Part shown: piece after piece, positions 41,420-52,033 of the stretch
Numbering within the stretch: the first letter of the stretch is position 1
Layout of the letters: each line of letters opens with the position of its first letter
DNA from: Nocardia panacis
GTDB taxonomy: Bacteria; Actinomycetota; Actinomycetes; Mycobacteriales; Mycobacteriaceae
Assembly: GCF_003598715.1 (NCBI RefSeq)
Contig: NZ_QZFU01000010.1
Coordinates: 276,111-340,110 of the forward strand
DNA: 64,000 nt
Reading direction: 5' to 3'
The notes under the pieces: model-generated
What the model was told of the DNA's origin: nothing
What the model saw: the letters and a program-made list of their open reading frames with translations, nothing else
Databases searched by the model: none
Program-made: the position numbers and the translations under genes

Positions 41420-42184
41420 TCAGATGGTGAAGGTCTCGCCGGGGGCCACCGCGTGCACCGGACCGGAGAACTCCGCCTTGGCCTCGGCGATGACATCCTC
41501 GCGCGAGGTCCACGGCGGTATGTGGGTGAGCAGCAGTTCCTTGACCCCCGCCGTCGCGGCCAGCCGCCCGGCCTCGGTGCCCGAAAGGTGAATGCCCGGC
41601 GGACGATTGGCCGGATCGTGCGTCCAGGACGCCTCGGCCATCAAAATATCCGCGCCTGCGGCCAATTCACGCACCGCATCGCACTCGGCCGTATCGCCGG
41701 TATAAACGAAGGTGCGGCCCGAAGCCGACACGATACGCAACCCGTACGCCTCCGGCGGGTGATACATGCGCCGTGCCGTGATGGTGTGTCCGGGACCGAA
41801 TCCCACCGGCTCGGACTCGATCCAGCGTCGGAAATCGATGACATCGGACCAGTCGTCGCATTCGCCGCCGACCTCGGCCGAGGCATTGCCGATGCGCAGC
41901 GGCGCGTCCGAGGGGCCGCGCACGATCGCCCGACCGACCGGCGGGATGGGGTGATAGCGCCGCCACACCAGCAGACCCGGCAGATCGAGACAGTGATCGG
42001 CGTGCAGATGGGTGAGGAAGATGTCGACCTCGCCGGGATCGGCGTAGCGCTGCAGCGCGCCGAGCACACCCGGACCGAACTCGATGACCACCGGCCGCAT
42101 ATCCGGCCCGGTCAGCAGGTAGCCCGACGCTGGAGAGTCCGGGCCGGACACACTGCCCGAGCACCCGAGGACGGTTAGGCGCAT
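41420..42184 (-). CDS. Metallo-beta-lactamase-fold cyclic-nucleotide phosphodiesterase (Rv1339-like)
   Basis: 254 residues. The metal site is THLHADH (His59, His61, Asp63, His64) with later FVYTGDTAECD and LLLTHIPPW. Position and sequence fit M. tuberculosis Rv1339, reported as an atypical cyclic-AMP phosphodiesterase. It begins RLTVLGCSGSVSGPDSPASG, as expected. ATG 42184 is preferred over an upstream frame. In mycobacteria murI lies between this gene and the rhomboid gene; here only 69 bp separate them. Confidence 0.9.
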   Translation of the reverse strand: MRLTVLGCSGSVSGPDSPASGYLLTGPDMRPVVIEFGPGVLGALQRYADPGEVDIFLTHLHADHCLDLPGLLVWRRYHPIPPVGRAIVRGPSDAPLRIGNASAEVGGECDDWSDVIDFRRWIESEPVGFGPGHTITARRMYHPPEAYGLRIVSASGRTFVYTGDTAECDAVRELAAGADILMAEASWTHDPANRPPGIHLSGTEAGRLAATAGVKELLLTHIPPWTSREDVIAEAKAEFSGPVHAVAPGETFTI

Positions 42185-42253
42185 TTCCCTATGCTGCCAC
42201 GGCGAAATCTCGCTCAAGAACCGATCCCCCAACTTGCTCGGCGGCGGCTGCGC

Positions 42254-43015
42254 TCAGCGAGTCGGCGCGGGGACTCCGGCTCCCTCGCCGCGACGGCGCG
42301 AACGTTCATTGCCAGAGAGTACCCAGCCGGCCAGAATTCCACCCACCGCACCGAAAAGATGTCCCTGCCAAGAGATTCCGGGTTGACCGGGCAGCACGCC
42401 CCACAGTAGCGAGCCGTAGATCGCGACAATGACCAACCCGAGCAGGATCTGACCGATATTGCGGGCGAACCAGCCGCGCACGATGAGGTAGGTCAACCAG
42501 CCGAACACCAGTGAGGACGCGCCCAGATGCACCGAGCCGCTGCCCGCGACGAGCCAGGTGCCCAGACCCGCCACCACCCAGATGATGGCGGTGGCCATCA
42601 GTCCGCGCCCGATACCCGAGAGCAGCGCCAGGAAGCCGAGCACCAGCACCGGCAGCGTATTGCCCAATAGGTGGGTCCAATTGGCGTGCAGCAGCGGGGC
42701 GAACAGAATGCCCCACAGCCCCTCCGCCGTGCGCGGCTGGATCCCAGCGGTGTCGAGGTCGTGACCGTCGAGGGTGTCCACACCCTCGATGCCGTAGAGC
42801 AAAACCACGAAACTCGCGATGACCACACCGGCTCGCAGCCAGAGCTGTTTGATCACGGCCACCCCGGCGGAGGACGCGGGCGAACCGGTCGACGCCGTCG
42901 GCATATTCGGTGCGAGAGCGCCACCCGGCGCACCGGAGCTGTCCAATTGGGCGCGCAGCGCGGCGATCCGCTCCGGATCGAACGACGGACCCACGCCCGT
43001 ACCGCCGGTGGTCAT
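42254..43015 (-). CDS. Rhomboid-family intramembrane serine protease (Rv1337-like)
   Basis: 253 residues, about six membrane helices after an N-terminal cytoplasmic tail of about 55 residues. The conserved segment between helices 1 and 2 is FAPLLHANWTHLLGNTLPVL. The catalytic serine motif is HLGASSLVFGWL, with SS where the family usually has SG, and the histidine partner is SWQGHLFGAVGGILAGW. It should cleave membrane proteins within the bilayer; substrates are unknown. It lies between cysM and the phosphodiesterase gene as in mycobacteria. Confidence 0.92.
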   Translation of the reverse strand: MTTGGTGVGPSFDPERIAALRAQLDSSGAPGGALAPNMPTASTGSPASSAGVAVIKQLWLRAGVVIASFVVLLYGIEGVDTLDGHDLDTAGIQPRTAEGLWGILFAPLLHANWTHLLGNTLPVLVLGFLALLSGIGRGLMATAIIWVVAGLGTWLVAGSGSVHLGASSLVFGWLTYLIVRGWFARNIGQILLGLVIVAIYGSLLWGVLPGQPGISWQGHLFGAVGGILAGWVLSGNERSRRRGEGAGVPAPTR

Positions 43016-43084
43016 CGCAACCTCCTCGTCGAGCGGATCCGATGAGCCCGACCCGCACCTCCGAGGGTACTCAGCGGGTATCGC

Positions 43085-44330
<1,246 letters not shown>

Positions 44331-44366
44331 GGGGTACTCCTCATTTCGCGGGAAAACAACGGGCGG

Positions 44367-44792
44367 TCAGTCGATTTCGGCATAGTCGTCGACGATGCGC
44401 ACCGGTTCCTCGGTGACCTCGCCGTCGACGATGCGATAGCTGCGCAGTTCGTGCCGCTCGGGATCGCGGGTGGACACCAGCACGTAGTGGGCGAAAGGTT
44501 CGCTGGCGTAGGAGATATCGGTGCGACTCGGGTACGCCTCGGTCGCGGTGTGCGAGTGGTAGATCACCACCGGGGTCTCCTCGGCTTCGTCCATGGCGCG
44601 CCAAACCTTCAGTTGCTCACCGGAATCGAAGCGATAGAAGGTGGGCGAGCGCTCGGCATTGACCATCGCGACGAAGCGCTGCGGACGGTCGCTGCCCTCC
44701 GGACCCGCGATCACCCCGCACGCCTCGTCGGGGTGGTCCGCGCGGGCATGTGCCACCATCGCCTCGACCAGGTCGGCTCTGATCACCAGCAC
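44367..44792 (-). CDS. mec: Mec, JAMM-type metallopeptidase releasing cysteine from CysO
   Basis: 141 residues. The JAB1/MPN zinc site is complete: Glu23 (HPDEACGVIAG), His79 and His81 (IYHSH) and Asp92 (PSRTDI). The enzyme hydrolyses the CysO-cysteine adduct. It heads the mec-cysO-cysM set, 36 bp before cysO. Confidence 0.96.
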   Translation of the reverse strand: MLVIRADLVEAMVAHARADHPDEACGVIAGPEGSDRPQRFVAMVNAERSPTFYRFDSGEQLKVWRAMDEAEETPVVIYHSHTATEAYPSRTDISYASEPFAHYVLVSTRDPERHELRSYRIVDGEVTEEPVRIVDDYAEID

Positions 44793-44844
44793 GAGTCAAA
44801 CCCTTCCGCCATCCGGCATTCGCCGCCTTCGACAACAAGTGAGA

Positions 44845-45933
44845 CTATTCGGCTATTCCCGACCCACTACCGCACCGGTCGCCGAACAGTTCCCCGTAGC
44901 TGGGGATGCCCGCGACCGGGGTCGCACGGCGAATGGCGTCGACGATTGCCCGCTCCACGCAGACCGCCGCGGCCGTGCACACCGCGTCGAGCACGATCAG
45001 ATCCGGCGGGAAGGCGGCGGGTAGGGGGCCGGTCTCCGGTCGCAGCGCACCGGTCGACACCGCGAAGAGGGTGTCGCCGTCCAGCGGCGAATGTGCCGGA
45101 CGCACCGCGCGGGCCAGACCGTCGTGCGCGGTAGTGGCCATGCGCCGCAGGCTCACCGGATCCAGTGCGGCGTCGGTGGCGACGACGCCGATGGTGGTGT
45201 TGAGCACCGTGCCCTTCACCGCGAGCGCGTTGGCGCGGGCCAGCACCTCCGGTGCGGCACAACGCAATCCGAAGAACTCCGGACCGTCCGTGCCCGCGCC
45301 CCAAGGCAATCCGGTGCGCGGATCGAACACCGACCCCACCGGATTGGCCACCACCAGCGCCGCCACCGTCACCCCGGCGGCCGGCCCCTCGCCGAGAACC
45401 ACACTCGCCGAACCTATTCCGCCCTTGATCGATCCGGCCCGCGCTCCGACACCCGCACCGACCGAGCCGCGCTCGAAATCCACCCCGGCGGCGGCCGCGG
45501 CCCGATACCCGAATTCGGCGGTCGGCCGAATTCCCCAGTCCCCCACCGGAAGATCGAAGATCACCGCGCCGGGCACGATCGGCACCACCCGCGTGGGATC
45601 GGCGGGATCCATCGGAACGCCCTCGCCCTGCTCCTCCAGCAGACGCATGACCCCGTCGGCCGCGGCCAGACCATAGGCGCTGCCGCCGGTGAGCAGGATG
45701 GCGTGCGCGTGCCGGACGGAGTTGCTCGGATCGAGGACATCGGTCTCGCGGGTGCCGGGGCCGCCGCCGCGCACATCGACCGCCGCGGTCGCGCCACCCG
45801 GTAACCGCACCACGGTGCAGCCGGTCGCCGCGCCGTTGCCCGGCGTGGCGTCGCGATCGAGCACATGATGGTGACCGACCAGCACGCCCGCCACGTCGGT
45901 CAGCGAATTCCGTTGTCCGGATTGTGTTCTCAT
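44845..45933 (-). CDS. P1-family (DmpA/S58) peptidase, Rv1333-like
   Basis: 362 residues of the N-terminal-nucleophile DmpA family, made as a precursor that cleaves itself. It has SLTDVAGVLVGHHHVLD at the N terminus, DVRGGGPGTRETDVL, LLTGGSAYGLAAADGVMRLL and the VKGTVLNTTIGVVATDAALD region around the processing site. Members act as aminopeptidases or on D-amino-acid peptides. It lies between DUF2017 and mec as in mycobacteria; its physiological substrate is unknown. Confidence 0.92.
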   Translation of the reverse strand: MRTQSGQRNSLTDVAGVLVGHHHVLDRDATPGNGAATGCTVVRLPGGATAAVDVRGGGPGTRETDVLDPSNSVRHAHAILLTGGSAYGLAAADGVMRLLEEQGEGVPMDPADPTRVVPIVPGAVIFDLPVGDWGIRPTAEFGYRAAAAAGVDFERGSVGAGVGARAGSIKGGIGSASVVLGEGPAAGVTVAALVVANPVGSVFDPRTGLPWGAGTDGPEFFGLRCAAPEVLARANALAVKGTVLNTTIGVVATDAALDPVSLRRMATTAHDGLARAVRPAHSPLDGDTLFAVSTGALRPETGPLPAAFPPDLIVLDAVCTAAAVCVERAIVDAIRRATPVAGIPSYGELFGDRCGSGSGIAE

Positions 45934-45946
45934 AGCCCAGCGCTTT

Positions 45947-46516
45947 CTACGGCGCGAGCGCCTGCAGGAGCGAGTCCTGCATCCAGGTCAACCAGTGGTA
46001 GACGTCCAGATGTGGGCCGCGCGGATCATCGGGCGCGAACTGCTCGGGCGTCTCGTCATCGATCTCGAGAATGGTGCCCAGCGCCAGGCGCACGTCCGTG
46101 AGCGCGTTGAGCCAGGCGTCGGCCTGCTCGGGAGTGAGCACGATACGACCGCCCTCGACGGGCACGGTGCTCAGCACGACCGAACCCGCCGCCAACTTCG
46201 CGTCGATGATCTCCGGTTCGTGCAGACCGCGCAGGGCGCTGTTGAGTCCGGCGCGCTCGGCATCGGGCGAACCCGGTTCGCTGCGATGGAAATCCGGCAG
46301 CAACCGCAGCAACTGCGGATCCTCGGGAGTCGCCGTATTGCCGGTGCGCAGACCCGTCAGCGCGGCCAGTTCGTCATCGGGGGCGGAATTGGCGCGCTCG
46401 GTCAGCAAACCGGAGACCGCGCCCACCAGCGAACGCAGCACGTTCGCCTCGCGCGCGTCCATCTCCGAGCGCAGCTTCAACCCGCCCAGCGAATTCTTCC
46501 TGCTCCACTTTTGCAC
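45947..46516 (-). CDS. DUF2017 protein (Rv1332-like)
   Basis: 189 residues from GTG 46516. It begins QKWSRKNSLGGLKLRSEMDA and contains DAREANVLRSLVGAVSGLL and HLDVYHWLTWMQDSLLQAL, characteristic of DUF2017. It always follows clpS in actinobacteria (22 bp here) and may act with the ClpAP/ClpCP proteolytic adaptor, but no mechanism is known. The longer frame from 46594 runs into the ClpS gene and is rejected. Confidence 0.9.
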   Translation of the reverse strand: MQKWSRKNSLGGLKLRSEMDAREANVLRSLVGAVSGLLTERANSAPDDELAALTGLRTGNTATPEDPQLLRLLPDFHRSEPGSPDAERAGLNSALRGLHEPEIIDAKLAAGSVVLSTVPVEGGRIVLTPEQADAWLNALTDVRLALGTILEIDDETPEQFAPDDPRGPHLDVYHWLTWMQDSLLQALAP

Positions 46517-46538
46517 GTGGCTACGGTAACCGTCGCGG

Positions 46539-46889
46539 TCAGCTATCCCGCTGCATGGTCGCCCACAATCCTGCGGCGTGCAACCGCTGGACATCGTGTT
46601 CCATCCGATCGCGAGAGCCGGAGGACACGACGGCTTTGCCCTCGTTGTGCACCTGCAACATCAGCTCGGTGGCCTTGCCTTTGCTGTATCCGAACAGCTT
46701 CTGGAATATGTAGGTGACGTAGTGCATGAGATTGACCGGGTCGTCCCAGACGACCGTCACCCACGGGCGATCCTCCGCCTCCAGGATCTCGGTGTACTCC
46801 ACGGCTTCCGGGGTCGCCTGTGCCGCCGACAGCTGTACCACCGGTAGCTCTACCACCGGCAACATGGCGTTCACGTCGCACAAACCCAT
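46539..46889 (-). CDS. clpS: ClpS, adaptor of the Clp protease
   Basis: About 116 residues from ATG 46889 (108 from ATG 46865). The core matches Clp[41 protein letters not shown] and [13 protein letters not shown]. ClpS brings N-degron substrates to the ClpC ATPase. The N-terminal extension is Val/Pro-rich and variable in the family. It is divergent from pncB and begins the minus-strand block running to rdgB. Confidence 0.95.
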   Translation of the reverse strand: MGLCDVNAMLPVVELPVVQLSAAQATPEAVEYTEILEAEDRPWVTVVWDDPVNLMHYVTYIFQKLFGYSKGKATELMLQVHNEGKAVVSSGSRDRMEHDVQRLHAAGLWATMQRDS

Positions 46890-47033
46890 AACTTCCAGGG
46901 TACGGCCCGACTCCGGATACACAACACCCAGCCTCGCGCCGCGAACGTCGGCTCGATGCGTGTGCGCGGGGTGGCGGCGCGACAGGCGAAGCAGGCCCCT
47001 ACCACGTCGAAGGTTGCCCATTAGGGTGGCTGC

Positions 47034-48371
47034 GTGACGAGCGCAGCAACCGATACCTACCACGTCGAGTCGAACGGTTTCAGCACCGCGCTGCTGACCG
47101 ACCGGTACGAGCTGACCATGCTCGCCGCGGCCCTGGCCGACGGTTCGGCGCGACGGCGCTGCACCTTCGAGGCGTTTGCCCGCAGGCTGCCCAACGGCCG
47201 CCGCTACGGCGTCGTCGGCGGCACCGGCCGACTGCTCGACGCGCTGGCGCACTTCCGTTTCGGCGAGCCGGAACTGGCGGCGGCCGCGGGCTTCCTGGAC
47301 CCGGCCACCGTCGACTGGCTGCGCGGCTACCGGTTCACCGGCGATATCGACGGCTATGCCGAGGGCGAACTGTATTTTCCGGGCTCGCCGGTGCTTTCGG
47401 TGCGGGGCAGCTTCGCCGAATGCGTGGTGCTGGAGACGGTGATCCTGTCGATCCTCAATCACGACAGCGCCATCGCCTCGGCGGCGGCGCGCATGGTCAC
47501 CGCCGCGGGCGGGCGGCGGCTGATCGAGATGGGGTCGCGGCGCACCCACGAACTGGCCGCGCCCGCCAGTGCCCGCGCGGCCTATCTCGCGGGCTTCGAC
47601 GCCACCTCCAATCTGGAGGCCGCGCGACGCTTCGGGGTGCCCAGCGCGGGCACCAGTGCGCACGCGTTCACCCTGTTGCACAGCGGCGCGGACGGCCAAC
47701 ACGAGGCCGAGGCGTTCCGCAGTCAGATTGCGGCACTCGGCATCGGCACTACCCTGCTGGTCGACACCTTCGACATCACACGGGGCGTAGCCACCGCGAT
47801 CGAGGTGGCGGGCACCGATCTGGGCGGTGTGCGCATCGATTCCGGTGATCTCGGCGTGCTGGCCCGGCAGGTGCGCGAGCAACTCGACGGATTGGGCGCG
47901 GCGAAGACCAGGATCGTGGTGTCCGGGGATCTGGACGAATACTCGATCGCCGCGCTGCGGGCCGAACCGGTCGACGCCTACGGGGTCGGCACCTCGCTGG
48001 TGACCGGGTCCGGCGCGCCGACAGCGGGCATGGTCTACAAGTTGGTCGAGGTGGACGGGTTGCCGGTGGCCAAGCGCAGCAGTCACAAGCAGTCGCGCGG
48101 CGGCACCAAGCGTGCGCTGCGCCTGGCCAGACGGACCGGCACCATCGTGGAGGAAATCGTGTACTCGGCGGCCGGGACTCGGCCCGCCACAGCGGGTTTC
48201 GAGGCGCGCGAACTGCTGGTCCCACTGGTGCGCGACGGCGTCGCGGCGCCGCAGCGGCCCACCCTCGTGGAAAGCCGCGACGTGGTGGCGCGCGGATTGG
48301 TCAGTCTGCCGTGGGAGGGCCTCAAACTCTCCGCGGGCGAACCGGCCATCACGACCAGTTTCGCGGATTGA
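47034..48371 (+). CDS. pncB: Nicotinate phosphoribosyltransferase
   Basis: 445 residues. It converts nicotinate and PRPP to nicotinate mononucleotide in NAD salvage. Family segments are [20 protein letters not shown] at the start, [40 protein letters not shown] and [20 protein letters not shown]. The active-site His is in [12 protein letters not shown]. The start is GTG 47034. pncA follows 64 bp downstream, so the two steps from nicotinamide are encoded together. Confidence 0.96.
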   Translation: MTSAATDTYHVESNGFSTALLTDRYELTMLAAALADGSARRRCTFEAFARRLPNGRRYGVVGGTGRLLDALAHFRFGEPELAAAAGFLDPATVDWLRGYRFTGDIDGYAEGELYFPGSPVLSVRGSFAECVVLETVILSILNHDSAIASAAARMVTAAGGRRLIEMGSRRTHELAAPASARAAYLAGFDATSNLEAARRFGVPSAGTSAHAFTLLHSGADGQHEAEAFRSQIAALGIGTTLLVDTFDITRGVATAIEVAGTDLGGVRIDSGDLGVLARQVREQLDGLGAAKTRIVVSGDLDEYSIAALRAEPVDAYGVGTSLVTGSGAPTAGMVYKLVEVDGLPVAKRSSHKQSRGGTKRALRLARRTGTIVEEIVYSAAGTRPATAGFEARELLVPLVRDGVAAPQRPTLVESRDVVARGLVSLPWEGLKLSAGEPAITTSFAD

Positions 48372-48435
48372 CCCGCCGACCCGCGCCACAATGGGATCCG
48401 ACCAGTACGCAGCACCGAACGCCGGGAGGTCCACC

Positions 48436-48999
48436 GTGGGACGAGCACTGATCATCGTCGATATCCAGAACGATTTCTGCGAGGGCGGCTCGCTCGCGGT
48501 CGCGGGCGGGGCGGCCCTGGCCCGGCGCGTCAGCCAATTCGTCGCCGACGGGGACTATGACGCGGTGGTGGCCACCAGGGATTACCACGTCGATCCCGGT
48601 CCGCATTTCTCCGACCATCCCGACTATGTGGATTCCTGGCCGCCGCACTGCCGGGTCGGCACCCCCGGCGCGCAATTCCATCCGGACCTGGATACCGCGC
48701 CGATTCAGGAAGTGTTCTCCAAAGGCGAATACGCCGCCGCCTATTCGGGTTTCGAGGGCGCGGCCGCCGACGGGACGCGGCTCGCCGACTGGTTGCGCGA
48801 GCACGATATCGACGCGGTGGACGTGGTCGGCGTCGCCACCGACCACTGTGTGAAGGCCACCGCGCTCGACGCCGAAGCGGCGGGTTTCCGCACCGCGGTG
48901 CTGCTGGATCTCACCGCCGCCGTCTCCTCCGACACCCTCGGGGTCGCCCTCGCCGGGTTGCGCGCGGCCGGGGTCGAACTGAGCGGCGCGGTGGGCTGA
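48436..48999 (+). CDS. pncA: Nicotinamidase (pyrazinamidase)
   Basis: 187 residues. Catalytic residues align with M. tuberculosis PncA: Asp9, Lys96 (VFSKGEY) and Cys138 ([11 protein letters not shown]). The metal ligands Asp49, His51, His57 and His71 are all present in [18 protein letters not shown] and PHCRVGT. It hydrolyses nicotinamide to nicotinate, the substrate of the adjacent PncB. In M. tuberculosis pncA is far from pncB1, so this linkage differs. GTG 48436 follows GGGAGGTCCACC; an upstream ATG at 48391 lacks such a site. Confidence 0.96.
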   Translation: MGRALIIVDIQNDFCEGGSLAVAGGAALARRVSQFVADGDYDAVVATRDYHVDPGPHFSDHPDYVDSWPPHCRVGTPGAQFHPDLDTAPIQEVFSKGEYAAAYSGFEGAAADGTRLADWLREHDIDAVDVVGVATDHCVKATALDAEAAGFRTAVLLDLTAAVSSDTLGVALAGLRAAGVELSGAVG

Positions 49000-49044
49000 T
49001 CCGCCCCGACATGACTGTCGGCGACAGCTTGTAGGCTGCTGCGC

Positions 49045-51090
49045 GTGCCCGAACTGCCGCCACTCCCCGAACTCTTGGCCACCGCCGTCACGGCACTCGG
49101 CGGCAAGGAGCGCACCGGTCAGATGACGATGGCCGCGGCCGTGGATCAGGCCATCGACACCGGCGAGCATCTGGCGGTCCAGGCGGGCACCGGCACCGGT
49201 AAGTCGCTGGCCTACCTGGTGCCCAGCCTGCGCCACGCGGTGCGCACCGGGCGCACCGTGGTGGTGTCCACCGCCACCATCGCTCTGCAGCGTCAGCTCG
49301 TGGACAGGGACCTGCCCCGTTTGGCCGAGGCGCTGCGCGAACCGCTGGGCCGCACCGCCAAATTCGCGATCCTCAAGGGCCGCAACAACTATCTGTGCTT
49401 GAACAAGATCAATAGCGCCATTCCCGACGAGCCCGCCGAGGCCGAACTCTTCGACGCCTTCGCCATCTCCCGCCTCGGCCGCGAGGTGCAGCGGCTCAAC
49501 GAGTGGGCCTCCGACACCGAATCCGGCGATCGGGACGAGTTGGTGCCCGGCGTCGGCGATCGCGCCTGGCGGCAGGTCAGCGTGTCCTCGCGCGAATGCC
49601 TCGGCAAGTCGCGCTGCCCCTTCGGTCAGGATTGCTACGCCGAACGCGCCCGCGCCGAATCCGCGCAGGCCGATGTGGTGGTCACCAATCACGCGCTGCT
49701 CGCCATCGACGCCATCAACGGCATCCAGGTGCTGCCCGAACACGATGTGGTGGTGATCGACGAGGCGCACGAACTGGTCGACCGGGTCACCGGCGTGGCC
49801 ACCGCCGAACTCGCGCCCGCCGCCGTGAGCGCCGCCGCCCGCCGCTGCGCCAAACTCATCGACGAGCGCGAGGTCGACAGGTTGGAGTCCGCCGCGGAGG
49901 CGTGGCACACCGCCCTGGACGACCTGCCCGCCGCCCGCTGGGACGCGCTGCCCGAGGGCATCGCACCCGTACTGGCCCTGGTCCGCGATGCCGCGTGGAA
50001 CGCGCGCACCGCGCTGGCCCCACAGGGCGGCGGCGCGGCCCAGGCCGATCCGGAGACCGCCGCCGCCCGCAATCAGGCCCTGGCCGCCATCGACGAGGTG
50101 CACGACGGCGCGGTGCGCGCGCTCACCGCCTTCGACGAACCGGACCCGGCCAAACGCCACGACGTGCTCTGGCTGGCCGCCGACGAGGTGCGCGGGGTCG
50201 TGCGGCGCACCCTGCACATGGCCCCGCTCGCGGTCGGCGGGCTGTTGCGCAGCAGGCTGTTCGGCATGTCGACGGTGGTGCTCACCTCGGCCACGCTGCA
50301 GGTGGGCGGCTCCTTCGACGGACTGGCGCTCACCTGGGGTTTGCCCCCGCGCTCGGGCGCGAAGGTCGATCCGGCGCTGGCCAATGGCGCGCAGGCTCCC
50401 GCCGACGCCGAATCGGTGCGCTGGTCGGCGCTGGATGTCGGCTCACCGTTCGACCATGCCAAATCCGGAATCCTCTATGTCGCCAAGCATCTGCCCGCCC
50501 CCGGCCGGGACGGCCTGAGTTCGGCCTACCTCGCGGAGATCGAGCGGCTGATTCGCGCGGCGGGCGGGCGCACCCTCGGCCTGTTCTCGTCCATGCGCGC
50601 GGCCAAGGCGGCCACGGAGGCGCTGCGGGGCAAGTTGGATACGCCGATCCTGTGCCAGGGCGAGGACGCGACAGGTCAGCTGGTGCGCCGCTTCGCCGAG
50701 GATCCGGCCACCTCGCTGTTCGGCACGCTGTCGCTGTGGCAGGGCGTCGATGTGCCCGGACCGTCGCTGAGTCTGGTCATCCTGGATCGGATCCCGTTCC
50801 CGCGCCCCGACGATCCGTTGCTCACCGCGCGGCAGCGCGCGGTGGAATCGCGCGGCGGCAATGGCTTTCTCACCGTGGCGGCCAATCACGCGGCGCTGCT
50901 GCTGGCGCAGGGCACGGGGCGGCTGCTGCGCAGCGTCGAGGATCGGGGCGTGGTGGCCATTCTGGATTCGCGGCTGGCCACCGCCCGCTACGGCGGGTAT
51001 CTGCGCGCATCGCTGCCCCCCTACTGGGAGACCTCCGATCCGGAGGTCGTGGCGAAGGCGTTGCGGCGGCTCACCGGCACCGCGCCGTAA
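49045..51090 (+). CDS. dinG: DinG-family ATP-dependent helicase
   Basis: 681 residues, superfamily 2 XPD-like helicase. Walker A is AGTGTGKS (residues 47-54), the DEAH box is VVVIDEAHELVDRV, and the C-terminal motif VI region is AQGTGRLLRS. The iron-sulfur cysteines are in NNYLCLNK and SRECLGKSRCPFGQDCYAER. Family members unwind DNA and RNA-DNA hybrids during repair and at transcription conflicts. The start is GTG 49045. This is the Rv1329c position. Confidence 0.95.
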   Translation: MPELPPLPELLATAVTALGGKERTGQMTMAAAVDQAIDTGEHLAVQAGTGTGKSLAYLVPSLRHAVRTGRTVVVSTATIALQRQLVDRDLPRLAEALREPLGRTAKFAILKGRNNYLCLNKINSAIPDEPAEAELFDAFAISRLGREVQRLNEWASDTESGDRDELVPGVGDRAWRQVSVSSRECLGKSRCPFGQDCYAERARAESAQADVVVTNHALLAIDAINGIQVLPEHDVVVIDEAHELVDRVTGVATAELAPAAVSAAARRCAKLIDEREVDRLESAAEAWHTALDDLPAARWDALPEGIAPVLALVRDAAWNARTALAPQGGGAAQADPETAAARNQALAAIDEVHDGAVRALTAFDEPDPAKRHDVLWLAADEVRGVVRRTLHMAPLAVGGLLRSRLFGMSTVVLTSATLQVGGSFDGLALTWGLPPRSGAKVDPALANGAQAPADAESVRWSALDVGSPFDHAKSGILYVAKHLPAPGRDGLSSAYLAEIERLIRAAGGRTLGLFSSMRAAKAATEALRGKLDTPILCQGEDATGQLVRRFAEDPATSLFGTLSLWQGVDVPGPSLSLVILDRIPFPRPDDPLLTARQRAVESRGGNGFLTVAANHAALLLAQGTGRLLRSVEDRGVVAILDSRLATARYGGYLRASLPPYWETSDPEVVAKALRRLTGTAP

Positions 51091-51168
51091 TCGCCTGTGG
51101 CCCATGGCCATAACCCGCGTCTGTGACAACCCTCACAAGGCGCTGAATTTATTTTCGATAGGAAGTAA

Positions 51169-51200
51169 ATTGGGGTTCGGTGCTTCGGTGAACCCCAATT
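51169..51200. repeat. 11-bp perfect inverted repeat in an AT-rich patch after dinG
   Basis: AATTGGGGTTC and GAACCCCAATT pair perfectly around a 10-base GTGCTTCGGT loop. It lies in a 200-bp gap between dinG and the methyltransferase gene, preceded by unusually AT-rich DNA. It could be a terminator, an operator or a leader structure. No U-tract follows on the plus strand. Confidence 0.6.
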
Positions 51201-51290
51201 CCCACACCGAACGCGCCAACAGTCCCCGCGCCAAGCCCTGCACGCGGCGCGGGGACAGACAAAACCTCCCCGGCATGAGACAGTGCCGCA

Positions 51291-51983
51291 ATGACACACT
51301 CGGACACCGAAGTTCTCGGTGAATTTCTCATCAGCGCAAGATCATTGGCGGAATACCGGGCCATGTTCGGACTCACCGACGCCGAGTTGCGCACCGGCCG
51401 TATTCTCGACTGCCCCGGCGGCGCGGCCAGTTTCACCGCCGAAGCGAGCGAACTCGGCGCGGAAGTTCTCGCCGCCGACCCCATCTATTCGCGCGACGCC
51501 GATGATTTGCGCACCACCGCCATTCGCGAATCCGAACGCGCGAACCGCTGGGCGACAAGGGATATCGGTCGCCGCCGTTGGGACTGGTACGGCGGCCCGC
51601 AGGGACATCTGCGCATGCGGGCCGAATCCGCCGAGCGGTTCGGTCGCGATCTCGCCGAACATCGGCACCGCTACCGCGCGGCCCGCCTGCCGGCACTCCC
51701 CTTCGCGGACAACAGTTTCGGTCTGGTCCTCAGCTCGCACCTGCTGTTCAGCTACGCCGACCGCCTCGATGCCGAATTCCACGCGGCGGCCCTGAGCGAA
51801 CTCGCCCGCGTCGCCACGGGCGAGACCCGCGTCTACCCCCTGGTCGACCACAATGGCAACCCGCTGCGCACCCTGCTGGACGATCTCCGGAAAGATCTGC
51901 ACCACAAGGGAATCCACACCGAACTACGCAGGATCGACTTCGAGTTCCACCCCGGCGCGGACCGCACACTGGTGCTGTACTGA
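51291..51983 (+). CDS. SAM-dependent methyltransferase-like protein
   Basis: 230 residues. A Rossmann methyltransferase core is present: ILDCPGGAASFTAEASELGA is motif I (with CPGGAA for the usual GxGxG), VLAADPIYS is the acidic loop, and LPFADNSFGLVLSSHLLFSY is motif IV to post-IV. From memory it resembles small actinobacterial proteins annotated as methyltransferases without known substrate. It stands alone after dinG and is convergent with the DoxX gene. Confidence 0.82.
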   Translation: MTHSDTEVLGEFLISARSLAEYRAMFGLTDAELRTGRILDCPGGAASFTAEASELGAEVLAADPIYSRDADDLRTTAIRESERANRWATRDIGRRRWDWYGGPQGHLRMRAESAERFGRDLAEHRHRYRAARLPALPFADNSFGLVLSSHLLFSYADRLDAEFHAAALSELARVATGETRVYPLVDHNGNPLRTLLDDLRKDLHHKGIHTELRRIDFEFHPGADRTLVLY

Positions 51984-52033
51984 ACATCGCGGCGACGCGT
52001 GGGTCCGACCACGACGGCCGGACCCGCGAACAC

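Noticed and set aside
48349..50217. Open frame of 622 codons on the minus strand
   Set aside because: Antisense to pncA and dinG, both with intact catalytic motifs on the plus strand.
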